Assembly: GCA_021018995.1 (NCBI GenBank)
Contig: CM037584.1
Span: 143,733,317 to 143,797,316 of the forward strand
Direction of reading: 5' to 3'
From: Chloranthus sessilifolius
Lineage: Eukaryota > Streptophyta > Magnoliopsida > Chloranthales > Chloranthaceae
DNA: 64,000 bases
Position 1 is the first letter of the stretch; each line of letters begins with the position of its first letter. Shown here one piece after another: positions 49,201-57,687 of this stretch. Below the pieces are notes generated by a model that saw nothing but the letters and a program-made list of their open reading frames with translations, was not told where the DNA came from and made no database searches. A program made the translations under genes and the position numbers.

Positions 49201-52200
49201 ATGGAAAAAATAGCCCAAGTGGTATGTCCCTTAGCTAAGTTCCAACAAGCTTTCATCATTCCGGATTTAGGGTTATCAGATAATTTCCTGATGCCAAGCC
49301 CATCCTCTACAGGAGATCAAGAGACAACATCCCAAGCCACCTACTGAGCTTTCTTTTACCATTTGAGCAGCCCCAAATCAAATTTGCAAAGTTTTTTCCA
49401 TTATCATTAAGACATACTTAGGTAAGGACAGTATGGGAAGAAGGCTAATAGGGACACTTGAAAGAACATGTTTACGAATCGTTGATTGGTCCCCGTGGCC
49501 TCATACGATAAAAGCTTGGATTCCAAACCTTCCACTTAAGAGTCCCTTAAAAGGAGGAACTCCTATCTAGGTTTTGGGATAGATGCTTGGGAAAATATGA
49601 GCAAAACCTCACCAAATTTAGTCTACTAGGGGGAGTTTTTTTAGAGAGGAAAAAAACGATCTTTCGAAAGTTGATGAACTGACCTATAATGCCTTCATAG
49701 GTATCGACAGAATTTTGAGGGTTGATAGACTTTTTAGTGCATTTTGTGAAGCTGAATAGGTCATTAGTGAGAAGAAGATAACTAAAGGGGGAGGTGAGAA
49801 TTCCAGGAGTCTAGGATTTAGAAGATAGCTAATAGTTGGCATCAAGAGGGGTTTGGTCTATTCTTCCGGCTTTCAGATGTTGCATTATTCTCAAGTGGGG
49901 GAGGGGAGCCGGACACTTTTTGGAAATATGTTTGGTTGGGATATCGAAAGTTGAATGATGGATTATATGACGTCTTTAACATCACTGTTGATGAGAATGC
50001 TTTGGTGGCTTGAAAAGTTTGAAATCAGTAGGGAGGAGGTGATCTGGAATATTAAGCTAAGAAGATATCTAACGGTGGGAAGATCGATGGCTTCACCAGA
50101 TTACTTTCTAGGTTAAATTTGGCTACTAATACTAGGGTGGGCAGCAATCTGAGAATTTGAATCCTGAACTTCAAAGGGGTATTCTCTGTCAAATCTTTTA
50201 CACGTTCTTGGTGCGTAGAACTTTAATAAGGTAGGTGGGGGTATGTTGTGGAAAGTGAAAGTTGCTTTGAAAATTAGATTCTTTGGGTGGAATGTGGCCT
50301 GGGATTGGGGAAGAATCCTCACGGTTGAATAGTTAAGGTAAAGAGGTGTCCTTTTAGGAAATAGATGCCTGAGAATGTTAATCTCCTTCATTGTTGAGCC
50401 TCCAGGGAAATTTGGAGTGTGTTTCTGAAAGCCTTCGACATGAGCTGGATGTTCCCTGAGGAATGTGATCAGTTACTAGCAGCTTGGGAGGGAGTGGCTT
50501 TGGGTGGAATTGAAGGGAAATTTTAAACTTTCTCTATTTTTCGGGTCCATGGGCCATCGCGTTGGAGAGAAATAACATGGTCTTTAGGAAAATTTAGGAG
50601 TCTTAGAAGTTAGATTATCATATCTGCTCGGGATTTGCCTGTCTGCTGGGTTCATCTGACTATGGATGAAAAGGAAAGGGTAAGGCATGCTATATAGAAG
50701 ATTGGAAAAGCCTGCACCGTAACTGATTTAAACTTCCGTTGATGGAGGGTGTTCCCAGGTCTGTTTTGGTTTGTCCAATGGTCTGGGTTTGGGGTTGTTT
50801 TCTTTTCTTGAGCATAGCTTTCTTATAGCCGGGCTCCTATTGTTGTTAATGAACTTCCTTTTATCCATAAAAAAAGGGGATCAACCACGTGCAAGTTTGT
50901 AAGGGTCCCAAATGCCTTTATCTAGGAGCTAGCGAAGCCCATGACTAATAACTTCTACAATATTGAACAACCCAAGAGAGAGGATCACCTTGCCAATATC
51001 TCTTACCCTTATTGAGTTCCTCAGCATGTGGGCCAAAATCACCATCAGTTTTGGCCTTCCAAACTTTGATTAAGACAAAGTTTGGAAGGCCATAACCAAT
51101 CCAGTTATGGTTTGGATTAATCTTTTCCAATATCTAGAAGGCATGCGAGCATAAGTAAAGAAGGATAAATTTTTTAATTGCTTATCAATAGCCAGAACGT
51201 CACTGATGAAAGAGGTTGTCTAACCGAGGTTTCTTTCATCAATGCAATATAGTGGACGGTTCAAATATGAAGAACAAGAGGATCCATTTAAATATTTTCA
51301 TAGGGAATCGTAGAACATTCCAACGACCTCAAATCCAGTACTACATCATCTCTTCATGATAAGAGAGCTTAAAATGTATGTAGTGTGATCCATGATTGAC
51401 ATGGTAAGAATCTTGAATGGAAGTTTGAATAAGATCGATATCCGGGGCGAGAGCCTTTGGCACTGATTAGTGGACGTAGGAACTTAGCCACACAAAGGCA
51501 AACTTGAATTATTAACAACAGTCTTCAACATTCTATTAGTGAAAGAAAATGGTCGGTTCATCGAATTGGACAAATCCATCAATACGTGCCATTGTTTGTT
51601 TGTTGGTGATCGCACTGGATCCAAAAACTGCATCTGAGAAAGATTGTTTACTACCTTGGAAAGACAAGTTGCTCCCCCAAGCTCCAAGTGGTGTGTGTTT
51701 TGTGGGGTGGGCGTCGGTCTCGGTCATCGCCACTCTTGGTGGTAGTCATGGAGGAAGAAGAAAACCCTAGGTCACGGAGTTCGATGGTCTAGACTCAAAA
51801 GAGCAAACCACCTTGGACGTTCTAGAGTCACTCAGGTAGTTGCCGTGAGATTATTAGCACATATTATTCAGTAATTGAGAGTAAATATTTATGCATGTTA
51901 GTTCCCTCTTGGTCATAGAAACTATTCCTCTTTCTTGCTCAACCTTTTAATTTTTTTTATTTTTCCTGGCTATTGAAACTGAGATCAAGCCAGCAATTGT
52001 TTTTCTCTTCGCAAGTCAATCCTATTCTTCAAATGACATCCTGCCTATGGAAAAAAAAAGAGATTTTTTATGATCATCACCCCCTTTCTGTTTATCCATC
52101 GTTCTCACTTGGCCCGGATCTGGTTTGTCTGTATATAGTTACAGTCGTGTTCTTAATCAAATTACTATGGGCTTCACTTCCCTTACAGAAAAAGACTGTG

Positions 52201-52742
52201 ATATGGTGATTACATACTTGGCATACCTGGCTGCTTGTGAAAGCATGATTGCAGCTACAACCTCATATCAAAAGGGTCTGATAATGACATACTATTCCAC
52301 TTAATAAAAAAACTTCAAACTTATAAGTTTGATGACGTCCTTTTTCTATGCAGGTCACTTGACAGCTAGGAGTGATGTTTACAGCTTCGGAGTTGTTCTT
52401 CTTGAACTACTCACCGGAAGAAAATCCTTAGACAAGTCTCGTCCAGCTCGAGAGCAAAACCTTGCCGATTGGGCTCTCCCTTTTCTCAGTGAGAAGAAAA
52501 AGTTGCTCAACGTAGTAGACCCAAGATTGGAAGGGAATTATCCAGTCAGGGGTGTTCACAAAGCAGCTATGCTAGCTTATCACTGTTTGAACCGTAACCC
52601 AAAGGCGAGGCCGCTAATGAGAGATATTGTGGATACATTAGAGCCTCTTCAGATAGCTCCTGATGTTGCTCCTGCTCCTACTACCGTGAGCAGCGGAGTG
52701 ACGATTTTAGGGGGACAAGGAGAAATTGCTTGTTGTAAATAA
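21190..52742 (+). CDS. PBL16: PBL16-like receptor-like cytoplasmic kinase (six exons, 386 residues)
   Basis: Serine/threonine kinase of RLCK subfamily VII (PBS1-like), a family that relays signals from cell-surface receptors at the plasma membrane. Exons are 21190-21253, 22071-22381, 22501-22636, 45582-45718, 46793-46916 and 52354-52742. All introns are GT-AG and the 1161-nt frame is unbroken. MGNC at the start is a myristoylation/palmitoylation site. Kinase motifs are the Gly-rich loop [12 protein letters not shown] (81-92), Lys110 in [12 protein letters not shown] (204-211, catalytic Asp206; Tyr replaces the usual His), DFG (224-226) and the activation segment [17 protein letters not shown] (238-254). 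The N-terminal region including [20 protein letters not shown], and the gene as a whole, match Arabidopsis PBL16 (At5g56460) as I recall it, more closely than other PBLs. The tail ends ACCK. It looks functional if the 22.9-kb third intron is spliced. Confidence 0.93.
21600..21643. repeat. (CT)n microsatellite in intron 1
   Basis: About 18 CT repeats within the 817-nt first intron (21254-22070). Confidence 0.95.
22071..22381 (+). CDS. PBL16: PBL16-like exon 2 (N-terminal linker, Gly-rich loop, Lys110)
   Basis: Acceptor TTCGTTAG, donor CTG|GTATAA. Codons 22-125, from a basic/acidic linker to REWL. Contains the ATP-binding loop and the invariant lysine. Ends in phase 0. Confidence 0.95.
22501..22636 (+). 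CDS. PBL16: PBL16-like exon 3 (helix C to hinge)
   Basis: Acceptor TTTTGCAG, donor A|GTAATT. Encodes [20 protein letters not shown] and the hinge segment [13 protein letters not shown]. The last base is the first of the Arg171 codon, completed 22.9 kb away in exon 4. Confidence 0.95.
22979..23480 (-). repeat. 3' end remnant of an RTE-type LINE, antisense (tentative)
   Basis: A CATCATCATCAT-type run beside ATCTATTTGGGGTC is what the 3' terminus of plant RTE LINEs looks like when read on the opposite strand. The rest of the stretch to 23480 is diverged and has no intact frame. It lies in intron 3, left of the gag-only element. Confidence 0.45.
23579..24616 (+). repeat. 5' LTR of the gag-only element (outer nest)
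   Basis: A 1038-bp LTR starting TGATGGGGACATTTCACGG and ending GTGCATTA, paired with 38905-39917. The target duplication GAGCC is at 23574-23578. It contains palindromic GACGGACGTTCGTGG-like motifs (23700-23830). A TAGTATCAGAGA primer-site-like sequence follows at 24620. Confidence 0.88.
24727..25558 (+). pseudogene. gag of the outer element, N-terminal part
   Basis: The ATG at 24727 opens [13 protein letters not shown]. After a triplicated segment comes a gag core with [12 protein letters not shown] (25205), [13 protein letters not shown] and WANMKEKL (25420), then [15 protein letters not shown], where the inner element is inserted. The pattern (WL...YF, ATW..MK..L...Y.P..Y) is that of Ty3/Gypsy capsid. 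In-frame stops and frameshifts are present. The protein resumes at 37842. Confidence 0.8.
24798..25161 (+). repeat. Triplicated 121-123-bp segment in the outer gag
   Basis: Three near-identical tandem copies start at 24798, 24919 and 25042, each with CCAATTGCAAAACCAACAAG-like sequence and ending GGGATCCTC. Unit length is not a multiple of three in two of the copies, so the triplication itself disturbs the frame. Confidence 0.93.
25997..27457 (+). other. Candidate leader intron in the 5' LTR of element B
   Basis: The donor AAAAG|GTAAG and the acceptor ACGTCATAG sit at positions equivalent to those of element A, with array B in between. In the 3' LTR the donor has mutated to ATAAG. Confidence 0.4.
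26125..26467 (+). repeat. Palindromic array, type B, 5' LTR copy
   Basis: About fifteen degenerate units of AACCGACCGGTCGATTT, with core GACCGGTC and variants GACCGATC and GACTGATC. Many variants are C-to-T or G-to-A changes of the palindromic core. The 3' LTR copy is at 36068-36368. Confidence 0.92.
27458..27561 (+). other. Conserved exon-like coding stretch in the 5' LTR of element B
   Basis: It follows the acceptor-like TAG in the same one-base phase as in family A. It encodes an acidic, Pro-containing segment ([19 protein letters not shown]) and stops with TAA at 27559. The 3' LTR copy (37356-37474) is also open and contains a short in-frame insertion. Confidence 0.5.
27915..27926 (+). 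other. Primer-binding site of element B (tRNA-Met type)
   Basis: TGGTATCAGAGC begins two bases after the LTR end, identical to element A. Confidence 0.93.
28038..29342 (+). pseudogene. gag of element B (degenerate)
   Basis: Counterpart of the element A gag. The probable start is the ATG at 28038, with a TGA six codons on. The core has [20 protein letters not shown] (28326), [11 protein letters not shown] and [19 protein letters not shown]. The second zinc knuckle [14 protein letters not shown] (29171) is intact; the first has lost a Cys. In-frame stops are TAG at 28226 (CAG in element A), TAG at 28556 (TGG in A) and TGA at 28964. The frame is otherwise largely continuous. Confidence 0.9.
29343..29488 (+). 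other. Candidate intron between gag and protease of element B
   Basis: A 146-nt interval beginning GTACGA and ending AAATAG at the same codon as in element A, restoring G|GT and then TLQ. The two intervals are not obviously similar to each other, as expected for intron rather than coding sequence. Confidence 0.6.
29489..32886 (+). pseudogene. pol of element B: protease, RT, RNase H, integrase, chromodomain (degenerate)
   Basis: The protease region has DPGSTHSF (29548). RT shows [22 protein letters not shown] and an intact FVDD box (30547-30558). RNase H has YSDAS and FTDHKSL (31170-31195). Integrase has the [13 protein letters not shown] zinc region, [13 protein letters not shown], then [14 protein letters not shown] (32109), and the GPF motif ([11 protein letters not shown] near 32540). 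A C-terminal chromodomain contains [15 protein letters not shown] and ends at TGA 32884. This places it among chromoviruses, most like Tekay/Del. Stops at 31273, 31684, 32407 and 32737 and frameshifts near 30660, 30900 and 31885 make it non-functional. Element A is its closest relative in this window. Confidence 0.93.
33085..33368 (+). repeat. Palindromic array, type B, internal copy between pol and aORF
   Basis: About twelve units of the same GACCGGTCGATTTT-type repeat found in the LTRs of this element, but lying outside the LTRs. A TATATATAAG box follows at about 33376 and the aORF starts at 33620. Flanking sequence does not look like LTR, so this is not simply a partial LTR duplication. 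Confidence 0.9.
33620..34989 (+). pseudogene. Additional ORF (aORF) of element B, downstream of pol
   Basis: A protein of roughly 455 codons, on the same strand as pol. ATG at 33620; a basic N-terminus ([11 protein letters not shown]), a Pro/Ser-rich stretch (33690-33800), an acidic segment, then a domain containing [18 protein letters not shown] (34228) and [11 protein letters not shown]. An [13 protein letters not shown] block follows, then DWTRTY, a Pro/Gln-rich linker, and the C-terminal [18 protein letters not shown]. It is broken at an ATGA overlap (33976-33979) and by stops at 34198 and 34333. The middle and C-terminal parts recur in element A. No known enzyme motif is visible. The middle domain recalls the family called putative plant transposon protein; this is unconfirmed. 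Confidence 0.75.
34990..35482 (+). other. Non-coding 3' segment of element B
   Basis: The stretch between the aORF stop and the polypurine tract. It shares TTTTCGAGGACGAAAATTC (near 35462) with the same region of element A, a conserved pre-PPT palindrome (TTTTCG-AGGA-CGAAAA). No gene was seen. Confidence 0.6.
35483..35495 (+). other. Polypurine tract of element B
   Basis: AAGATGGGGAGAA lies directly before the 3' LTR start TGTAACG. Confidence 0.85.
35496..37836 (+). repeat. 3' LTR of element B
   Basis: A 2341-bp LTR from TGTAACGTCCTG to GAGCTGTCACA. It differs from the 5' copy by scattered substitutions and several small indels, including shorter array spacing. The array copy is at 36068-36368 and the exon-like stretch at 37356-37474. 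Confidence 0.94.
36068..36368 (+). repeat. Palindromic array, type B, 3' LTR copy
   Basis: Same GACCGGTC-cored units as 26125-26467, with some units lost near 36065 and near the right end. Confidence 0.9.
37842..38904 (+). pseudogene. gag of the outer element, C-terminal part
   Basis: Continues the frame interrupted at 25558. A degenerate zinc knuckle [14 protein letters not shown] (38151; last Cys changed to Tyr) is followed by an acidic region with open frames 38211-38486 and 38483-38947. No protease, RT or integrase occurs before the 3' LTR, so the element is gag-only and would depend on enzymes from elsewhere. The last part contains [13 protein letters not shown] (38810), faintly like a chromodomain core; this resemblance is weak. 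Confidence 0.7.
38905..39917 (+). repeat. 3' LTR of the gag-only element
   Basis: A 1013-bp LTR starting TGACGGGGACATCTCACGG and ending CCTACATCA. It is followed by the target duplication GAGCC (39918-39922), identical to 23574-23578. The preceding CGAGGAGAAT is the likely polypurine tract. Without the inner insertion the element is about 4.06 kb. Confidence 0.9.
39918..40380. repeat. Degenerate minisatellite, about six units of 63-73 bp
   Basis: Units share GATGCCCTAGCCAACCCTTG, CCTATTT-TCACTGCAAC and GTTGCTTA. The fifth unit contains an (AT)n run at about 40229-40273. The array abuts the 3' side of the outer LTR element and is not seen on its 5' side. Confidence 0.85.
40381..43560. other. 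Rest of intron 3, left part: no gene
   Basis: AT-rich sequence without recognisable coding. A degenerate repeat at about 42330-42680 (AAACACCTTGATTT ... CAGTCCCATATTGG) is matched by 45010-45300 (AAACACCTTGGTTT ... CAGTCCCACATTGT), suggesting two old copies of one LTR-like repeat. Confidence 0.5.
43562..44010 (-). pseudogene. RNase H-like domain of a LINE, antisense fragment
   Basis: On the - strand the sequence reads [20 protein letters not shown], then [11 protein letters not shown] and LIIESDSSN, the pattern of the RNase H-like domain (RVT_3) at the end of plant LINE ORF2. A frameshifted continuation reads [20 protein letters not shown], the usual R-AN--AD-LA tail in decayed form. It is isolated, with no RT next to it. 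Confidence 0.7.
44011..45581. other. Rest of intron 3, right part: no gene
   Basis: No coding frame was recognised. Contains the second copy of the LTR-like repeat (45010-45300). The sequence ends with the acceptor GCTTTATCTAG of exon 4. Confidence 0.55.
45582..45718 (+). CDS. PBL16: PBL16-like exon 4 (catalytic loop)
   Basis: Acceptor TATCTAG; donor ATG|GTTTGT. Encodes [20 protein letters not shown] through the catalytic segment [15 protein letters not shown]. Its first two bases complete Arg171 from exon 3. Confidence 0.95.
45898..46120. repeat. 104-bp tandem duplication plus (AC)n in intron 4
   Basis: GAAACAGATCTATATTGATA starts at 45898 and again at 46002; the two copies differ by one base over about 90 bases, so the duplication is recent. 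Each ends in an A-run, and (AC)n follows the second at 46102-46120. Confidence 0.93.
46793..46916 (+). CDS. PBL16: PBL16-like exon 5 (DFG and activation segment)
   Basis: Acceptor TCTAATTAG; donor ACAG|GTAGAG. Encodes [20 protein letters not shown] and the activation segment through APEYIMT. The first base of Gly258 is carried to exon 6. Confidence 0.95.
47068..47312. mobile_element. Possible MITE in intron 5
   Basis: The ends GTTAGTATTAGGTACGC and (reverse complement of the right end) GTAGGTATTAGGTGCCC are similar over 17 bases and bound a roughly 245-bp non-coding insert. No clear target duplication was found, so the class is open. Confidence 0.4.
48180..49340 (-). pseudogene. LINE ORF2 C-terminal fragment, antisense, in intron 5
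   Basis: On the - strand, right to left: a [20 protein letters not shown] segment (about 49310-49250) typical of the region after plant LINE RTs, [19 protein letters not shown] (about 49080), then the RT-associated zinc-binding motif [16 protein letters not shown] (about 48240-48190). It is split by a separate insert near 48588-48990 and has stops. The domain order fits L1-type LINEs. Confidence 0.72.
48588..48992. mobile_element. Possible short element within the antisense LINE fragment
   Basis: Left edge GAAGCACGGATAC and right edge (reverse complement) GAAGCAAGGACAC look like short terminal inverted repeats. The interior has many GTATCG/CGATAC motifs. LINE similarity stops on one side and resumes on the other. 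No target duplication was identified. Confidence 0.35.
49900..50560 (+). pseudogene. LINE ORF2 zinc-binding C-terminus, sense fragment, in intron 5
   Basis: Frames on the + strand give [19 protein letters not shown] (50230-50295), [16 protein letters not shown], then [18 protein letters not shown] (50405-50460). This is the zf-RVT-type end of a plant LINE ORF2. Several frameshifts. It is a different fragment from the antisense LINE just to its left. Confidence 0.72.
50880..51150 (-). pseudogene. LINE RT fragment, antisense, in intron 5
   Basis: On the - strand there is a short RT-like segment with [13 protein letters not shown], corresponding to the R-QGDPLSP motif of LINE RTs, preceded by [20 protein letters not shown]. 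It contains two adjacent perfect hairpins (51052-51110). Confidence 0.55.
51151..52353. other. End of intron 5: no gene seen
   Basis: No domain recognised. Several small open frames on both strands (for example around 51500-51780) have no recognisable similarity. The pyrimidine-rich tract and CTATGCAG acceptor of exon 6 close the interval. Confidence 0.5.
52354..52742 (+). CDS. PBL16: PBL16-like exon 6 (C-lobe and C-terminus)
   Basis: Acceptor TTCTATGCAG. Encodes [49 protein letters not shown] and a short tail ending ACCK and TAA at 52740. AATAAA overlaps the stop codon (52738-52743). Confidence 0.95.
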
Positions 52743-54358
52743 AATGGGTCGGACTGGAGTGGTGAAATTTTATGCTGTACACGTGCGGTCTTTCTGAGAT
52801 TTCGCTTTTGGGCTAGGATATATGGTTGTTATTTGCAGATTCCATTTCTGCAAAGAGCATTTTTTATTTATCTTTTTGGTTTAAAATCTCTGCTAAACTT
52901 ACATGGTTTTTATCATACTTGGTTTTCCTGTAACCTCCCTGTCAACTGATTTAAGGAAATCATTAGCTAATATATGCGAGTATTTTTTTGATGCATAATT
53001 TACGCTAGTTTTTACTTAAGATTTCAACTAAATGGTTGTTTAGGCATGCCTGATAACCTTATCGAACTCTTTCCGACTCAGCCTGACTCGGTTACCCTAT
53101 GCTACTGGCGCTAAAATAAACGCTAGCTAGCTTGAGTGTCTAACCACACTACTCTCTGGCTCGCTTGACTTTTGAACCTCTGCTCGAGCCACGAGCCATC
53201 TCATTTCGGGAGATATTTCAAACCATGATGAGAACCATATAAGAAAGGGAAGAAAGTGGAAAGAGAGCATGATAAAGAGGCCATTCGTATTCTTACATCC
53301 ACTTTGTTCAATGCCCCTGAAATCTGTGAAAGTCAAGTCTATTTCAAGTTCAGATGGCTAAAAATCAACTCACAAAGTAATGATATCCATCAGATGCCCC
53401 TGCCTTTGGGAACCGTCATATGACGGTTTGGATATGGATTTGGCTGCTTGTGTTTCAAATCTCCCGTTTGGGAATGTTATTTGAGACATTGGAATTGGAT
53501 TTCAACAAATCCAAGTCATTTGCAGAGATATTCTATGTTTTTTTTTTTGAGAATGCATTTGCAGATATTCTAAACAGAGAAAATGACACATTTGAAACGC
53601 CTCATTAAACGTGTGTGTGTGTGTGTGTGTGTTTTGGGCGGGGGGGTGTCTGTTGAGGGAAAATCTCTCTCTCTCTCTCTCTCTCTCTCATCAAAAAGCC
53701 CTAGCTAAACCTCTCCTCAGAAAGCTCATTGTCACATGCTCTTGTCTCTCGTCTCCACCAGCAGCCTCTTTCAGGCGAGGATTCATGATGATGAATGAAG
53801 GTGATGATTAACGGAGGTGGTGGCTGAAATTAGATTTTGGCCGAAACTTATCGGTTTTGGTGGTCCCCGAAACGATAACATCAAATTTCGGTTGAAATTT
53901 TGGTTTTGGCATATTATCGGCCAATAATTTGCCCAAAATCGAAATTTTGACCGAAACCGAAATTTTGAAAATTTCAGACGATATTTTGCTTCTTCAGAAA
54001 AAAAAATAAAAAATAAAAAATTCAGCCGGAATTTCAAATTTTCTCTGGAAAGACCGAAACCGAAATGAAAACTGAAATTTTAATCCTTGATCTTATACCC
54101 CTAAAAATAGGTTATTATTGTCCGATATGGACAATTTATCGTCAGATAATTTCAGCTTTTGTAAAGTCCTCAGAAAATGGTCAATTTATCGGACGATACG
54201 GGCAAATTATCATTTGATAATTTCAAATTATCGGACTGTGGGGTTCAGAACTATATAAGCACGAGTTGAGTTGTTTTTTTCCCGTTTTTAGTTGTTTTTT
54301 CCATTTCTTTCCTTTTTTTTTGTTTCTCAGCAAACCCATCTTCTTCCTTTTAAGTTAT
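52743..54358. other. 3' UTR and intergenic sequence
   Basis: The 3' UTR probably ends within about 250 bases of the stop. Further on are (GT)n at 53612-53632, (CT)n at 53668-53690 and a CCGAAATTT/AAATTTCGG-rich patch at 53815-54080 resembling the short patch at 17080-17180. No gene was recognised. Confidence 0.55.
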
Positions 54359-54724
54359 TGTGACAACTCGGATTTTGGCACCCTAAAATCCGTGCCATTT
54401 GCACGATCCTTCAGACCGTGCCCCAAAACTATGCACGGAACATTGGTATAACAAGCAATAATAAAGAGATAAAATAAATAATTGCATAATGCGGAAAAAA
54501 GTTAATATGCCCAACTGGCGCATGCAAAAGACAGTTCTACTTTCATGCCACTGCATGAACAGAGAACCGACCCGAACCATCGGTGATAAACAGATCACCC
54601 CAGATGGTTCGCCAAAAGAATGATTCAATTTAATTACATTGTTTATCAAAATAAAGGCTTGACATACCAAGCCGTACAATCAGCCCTCAAAATTACTCTC
54701 TGTCAAAGTATACAACAAAGTCTC

Positions 54725-54828
54725 CTACAAGAAGTCCTCGGAAGGAGGCTCCAACTCGTCCCCAGGCACGTAATTCGAATCACCCGGATCTACATCTCCC
54801 GAAGCCTCGGTCGCTGCTAACAATGGAC
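54725..54828 (-). other. Conserved exon-like coding stretch in solo LTR C2
   Basis: On the - strand, directly after CGTCGCAA (acceptor AG mutated to AA). In the one-base phase it reads openly for 33 codons, including DVDPGDSNYVPGDELEPP, and ends EDFL and TAG (54727-54725). The match to family A lies in DVDP, YVP and EPP, with silent differences at several shared residues. Confidence 0.5.
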
Positions 54829-55894
54829 TTGCGACGTATAGTCTAAAGGGGTGAGCTACATCCTAGCTCAATAGGGAACGACATAATGAACATATAAATC
54901 AAAATCTCACATATATTCCATGATATTCTAAGCATGATGTGTCTATGTATTTGCTAGAAAATAGTTTTAAAGATAATGATTTGTATTCAAGTTTACTGGT
55001 AAATTACATGTCTTACTTTACTGTTGATTTATCATGAATGACACTGAACATGCCTAATGCAAAACTTAAATCTTCAACTTAAATAATCCCCGAGCAATAT
55101 AGCATCAAGCCCCGATGGAATACCCACCATCGTCACCTAAATAGACAGTTGTAAAAAATGTATTCCCTGGGAATACTACCCAAGCCTCTTTCTTAATAGG
55201 CGGCGGGGTTAAATCTCAACTCAACATCCCTGAGATGTGCTTACTGTGTACGGATAGACCTTTGCACTGGTATACGGATTGGCTGCCGTACCGGTCACGG
55301 ATATCCTGCCGCGTCAGTCGTGGGTATCCCACCACGTCGGTGGGGTATTCTAAACAAATCTCAAATAACAAAAATAATATGTGCTTTACATATAGTTGTT
55401 CACCGTGTAAAGTGCTATCTTATATCAGTTAGGCCTCAACAGTAATTATTCAATCATATGTACATCCCTGGGATGCCTAATTTACTCACATCACACTGAT
55501 GCCTCTATTACTTTCTCATCCCCTGGGGATGTCTCGTTCTCATTAGATTACTTGATCTCAGTTACTCGCATCACACAGATGCCTTTATCACATTCTTGGT
55601 ATCACACACACCCATTTTCACAAAGCTTTTCATAGTTAAAACATTTTCAATTCTGATAATTATATCACTACATACATGCTCTTACAATTAAAGTACATGT
55701 TCAAGGTGTTTCCTACCTCAATTCTCTGAAGGTCTAAGCATCAAGGTCCCACGCGGCTCCTTGTGCTCGCTTTCACACGTACCACCTATGATACATCACA
55801 ACACATGCAATACATCACTAAAGATGTAATAAAAAAGGTCCTAGACCTTCCATGAATCTCAAGGTCAAACTAGAAAGTCAAGTAAAATTGCCAA

Positions 55895-56365
55895 AGTCGA
55901 TTAATCGATTCCCAAAATCGATTAATCGAAACCCAAATCAATTAATCGATTCCTAAAATCGATTAATTGAAACCCAAATCGATTAATCGATTCCAAAAAT
56001 CGATAAATCGAGATTCAAATTCGATTAATCGATCCCAAATCGATTAATCAAAATCTCAAACATAGTAAGGTCGATTCTCAAATCGAGTGGTCGAAAGTCC
56101 GAAATCGATTAGTCGATCTCAAATCGATTAATCGAAATCCAAAATCGATTAATCGATTTCCCAACTCGATTAGTCGATTTCCCCAGGTCATATTTCTCCA
56201 GCCACTGGAGGTACCCAGTCGATTAGTCGATTCAAGATCGATTAATCGACCTTTCAAATCGATTAATCGAAATCCAATTCGATTAATCGAAATCGGGCAT
56301 CCTTGACTTTTCAACTTCCAGTCCAAAGTCGATTAATCGAATCCTAATTTCGATTAATCGATTTG
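55895..56365 (-). repeat. Palindromic array, type C, in solo LTR C2
   Basis: About twenty copies of TCGATTAATCGA or near variants, some decayed to CAATTAATCGA or CGATTAGTCGA. Same position in the LTR as in C1. Confidence 0.93.
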
Positions 56366-56954
56366 GCCAGATTCAGCCCCCTTTCGGGCTGTTCTTCCAA
56401 AACCATTCATTTTCTTTTTCTTTCTTTTTCTAGGTCTTTAATCTATGATATTAACTATGCTAGACTGAATTTAACTCATCAATTCTTTAGGTACTGAAAT
56501 TTAATACAACATACCTCAATAAATCCTTTAAAGGGTTGATTTATTGGTTTTGATGGCTAGGGTTCCATGTTTCCACTTCAACGGCTCCTCAAGCGTTGAA
56601 TCAGCATTCAATGCTCTAATCTCCTCTTGATTTGCATTAACTCTAAGCTTCCATAACTCCTCTTTACTCCCTCTTTCTTTATCTTCTTAACTCTCTCTTC
56701 AACAACCAACAAAAGGAAATTTAGGGTTATTAAACCCTTATATCTTCCTTCCTATTTCGGTGTTAAGCGCATACACCAGAGATAGGTGTATGTAGCTCTA
56801 AACTAATACCATTCACTACACTTAGTCACATTTGCATCACATCAGTTCATCACTTCATGTATTCAATGTTTGACCATCACTTGGTCAAATCTACGATCAA
56901 ACGGGCACGGATCCCGAAGTCAAAGTTAAACACTCAATTTTTCGAGATATTACA

Positions 56955-57540
56955 GTTAGCCACCGGGATATCAAAGGGAAAGCTACCGACCACCCAAAAC
57001 AGCTTGGGTTCGTCACATTTTTGTCGAAAATCATCGCATAGGTATCATGTTAACCCATATACCTTATTTATTTATTTATTTGATTGCATTTTTGTAACTA
57101 TTTTCGCTAGATCTACCCATAAATATGGTAAATCTAATGAAAACCAGACCTACCCATTAGATCTATATTTTGGAGAGTTTATTTATTTAAGATCTACCCT
57201 TAAATATGGTAGATCAAAAATTTTGAAGCCCAAACTAGGGGTTTTGTGTTAAATCACCCTAATTTGAGCCTATAATGGGTCAAATTTTGAGGTTTATGTG
57301 GGTTAAATTATAAAATTATTTATTAAATAATAATATGTATGTCAATTTCTAACTATGAGGTTTATGTGGGTCAATTTACGTAGGTCATTTTATAACTTTA
57401 TTTATTTATTTTGAGATTTATGTGGGTCAATTTATAAAATTATTTATTAAATAATAATATGTGGGTCAATTTCTAACTATGGGTTTATGTGGGTCAATTT
57501 ATGTGAGTCATTTTATAACTTAATTTATTTATTTTGGGGT
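56955..57540. repeat. AT-rich stretch with a 124-bp tandem duplication
   Basis: The block containing TAAAATTATTTATTAAATAA occurs at 57311 and again at 57435, with GTGGGTCAATTT motifs between. The part before 57290 has repeated TAGATCTACCC/AAATATGGTAGAT motifs. No gene. Confidence 0.8.
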
Positions 57541-57544
57541 TTAT

Positions 57545-57687
57545 TTGTGTCACATACCCCATGACACATGTAATTGATGTGTCAAATGTGACAACTATCT
57601 CATGACACATCAATTACACATGTGTTAGTCATGGGGTATGTGTCACATATGACACATCAATTACATGTATGACACATCAATTACACA
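57545..57687. repeat. GACACAT palindromic satellite-like array, left part
   Basis: Alternating ATGACACATCAATTACACAT and its reverse complement with GGGGTATGTGTCAC spacers. The array resumes at 60562, so the solo LTR D1 is inserted in it. Confidence 0.85.

Larger units (their letters stand above)
54359..56954 (-). mobile_element. Solo LTR C2 (antisense)
   Basis: A 2596-bp LTR; on the - strand it starts TGTAATATCTCGAAAAATT and ends GAGTTGTCACA. Target duplication GTTAT/GTTAG (54354-54358, 56955-56959; one mismatch). Homologous throughout to C1 at 7246-9742. No internal region or second LTR. Confidence 0.88.
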
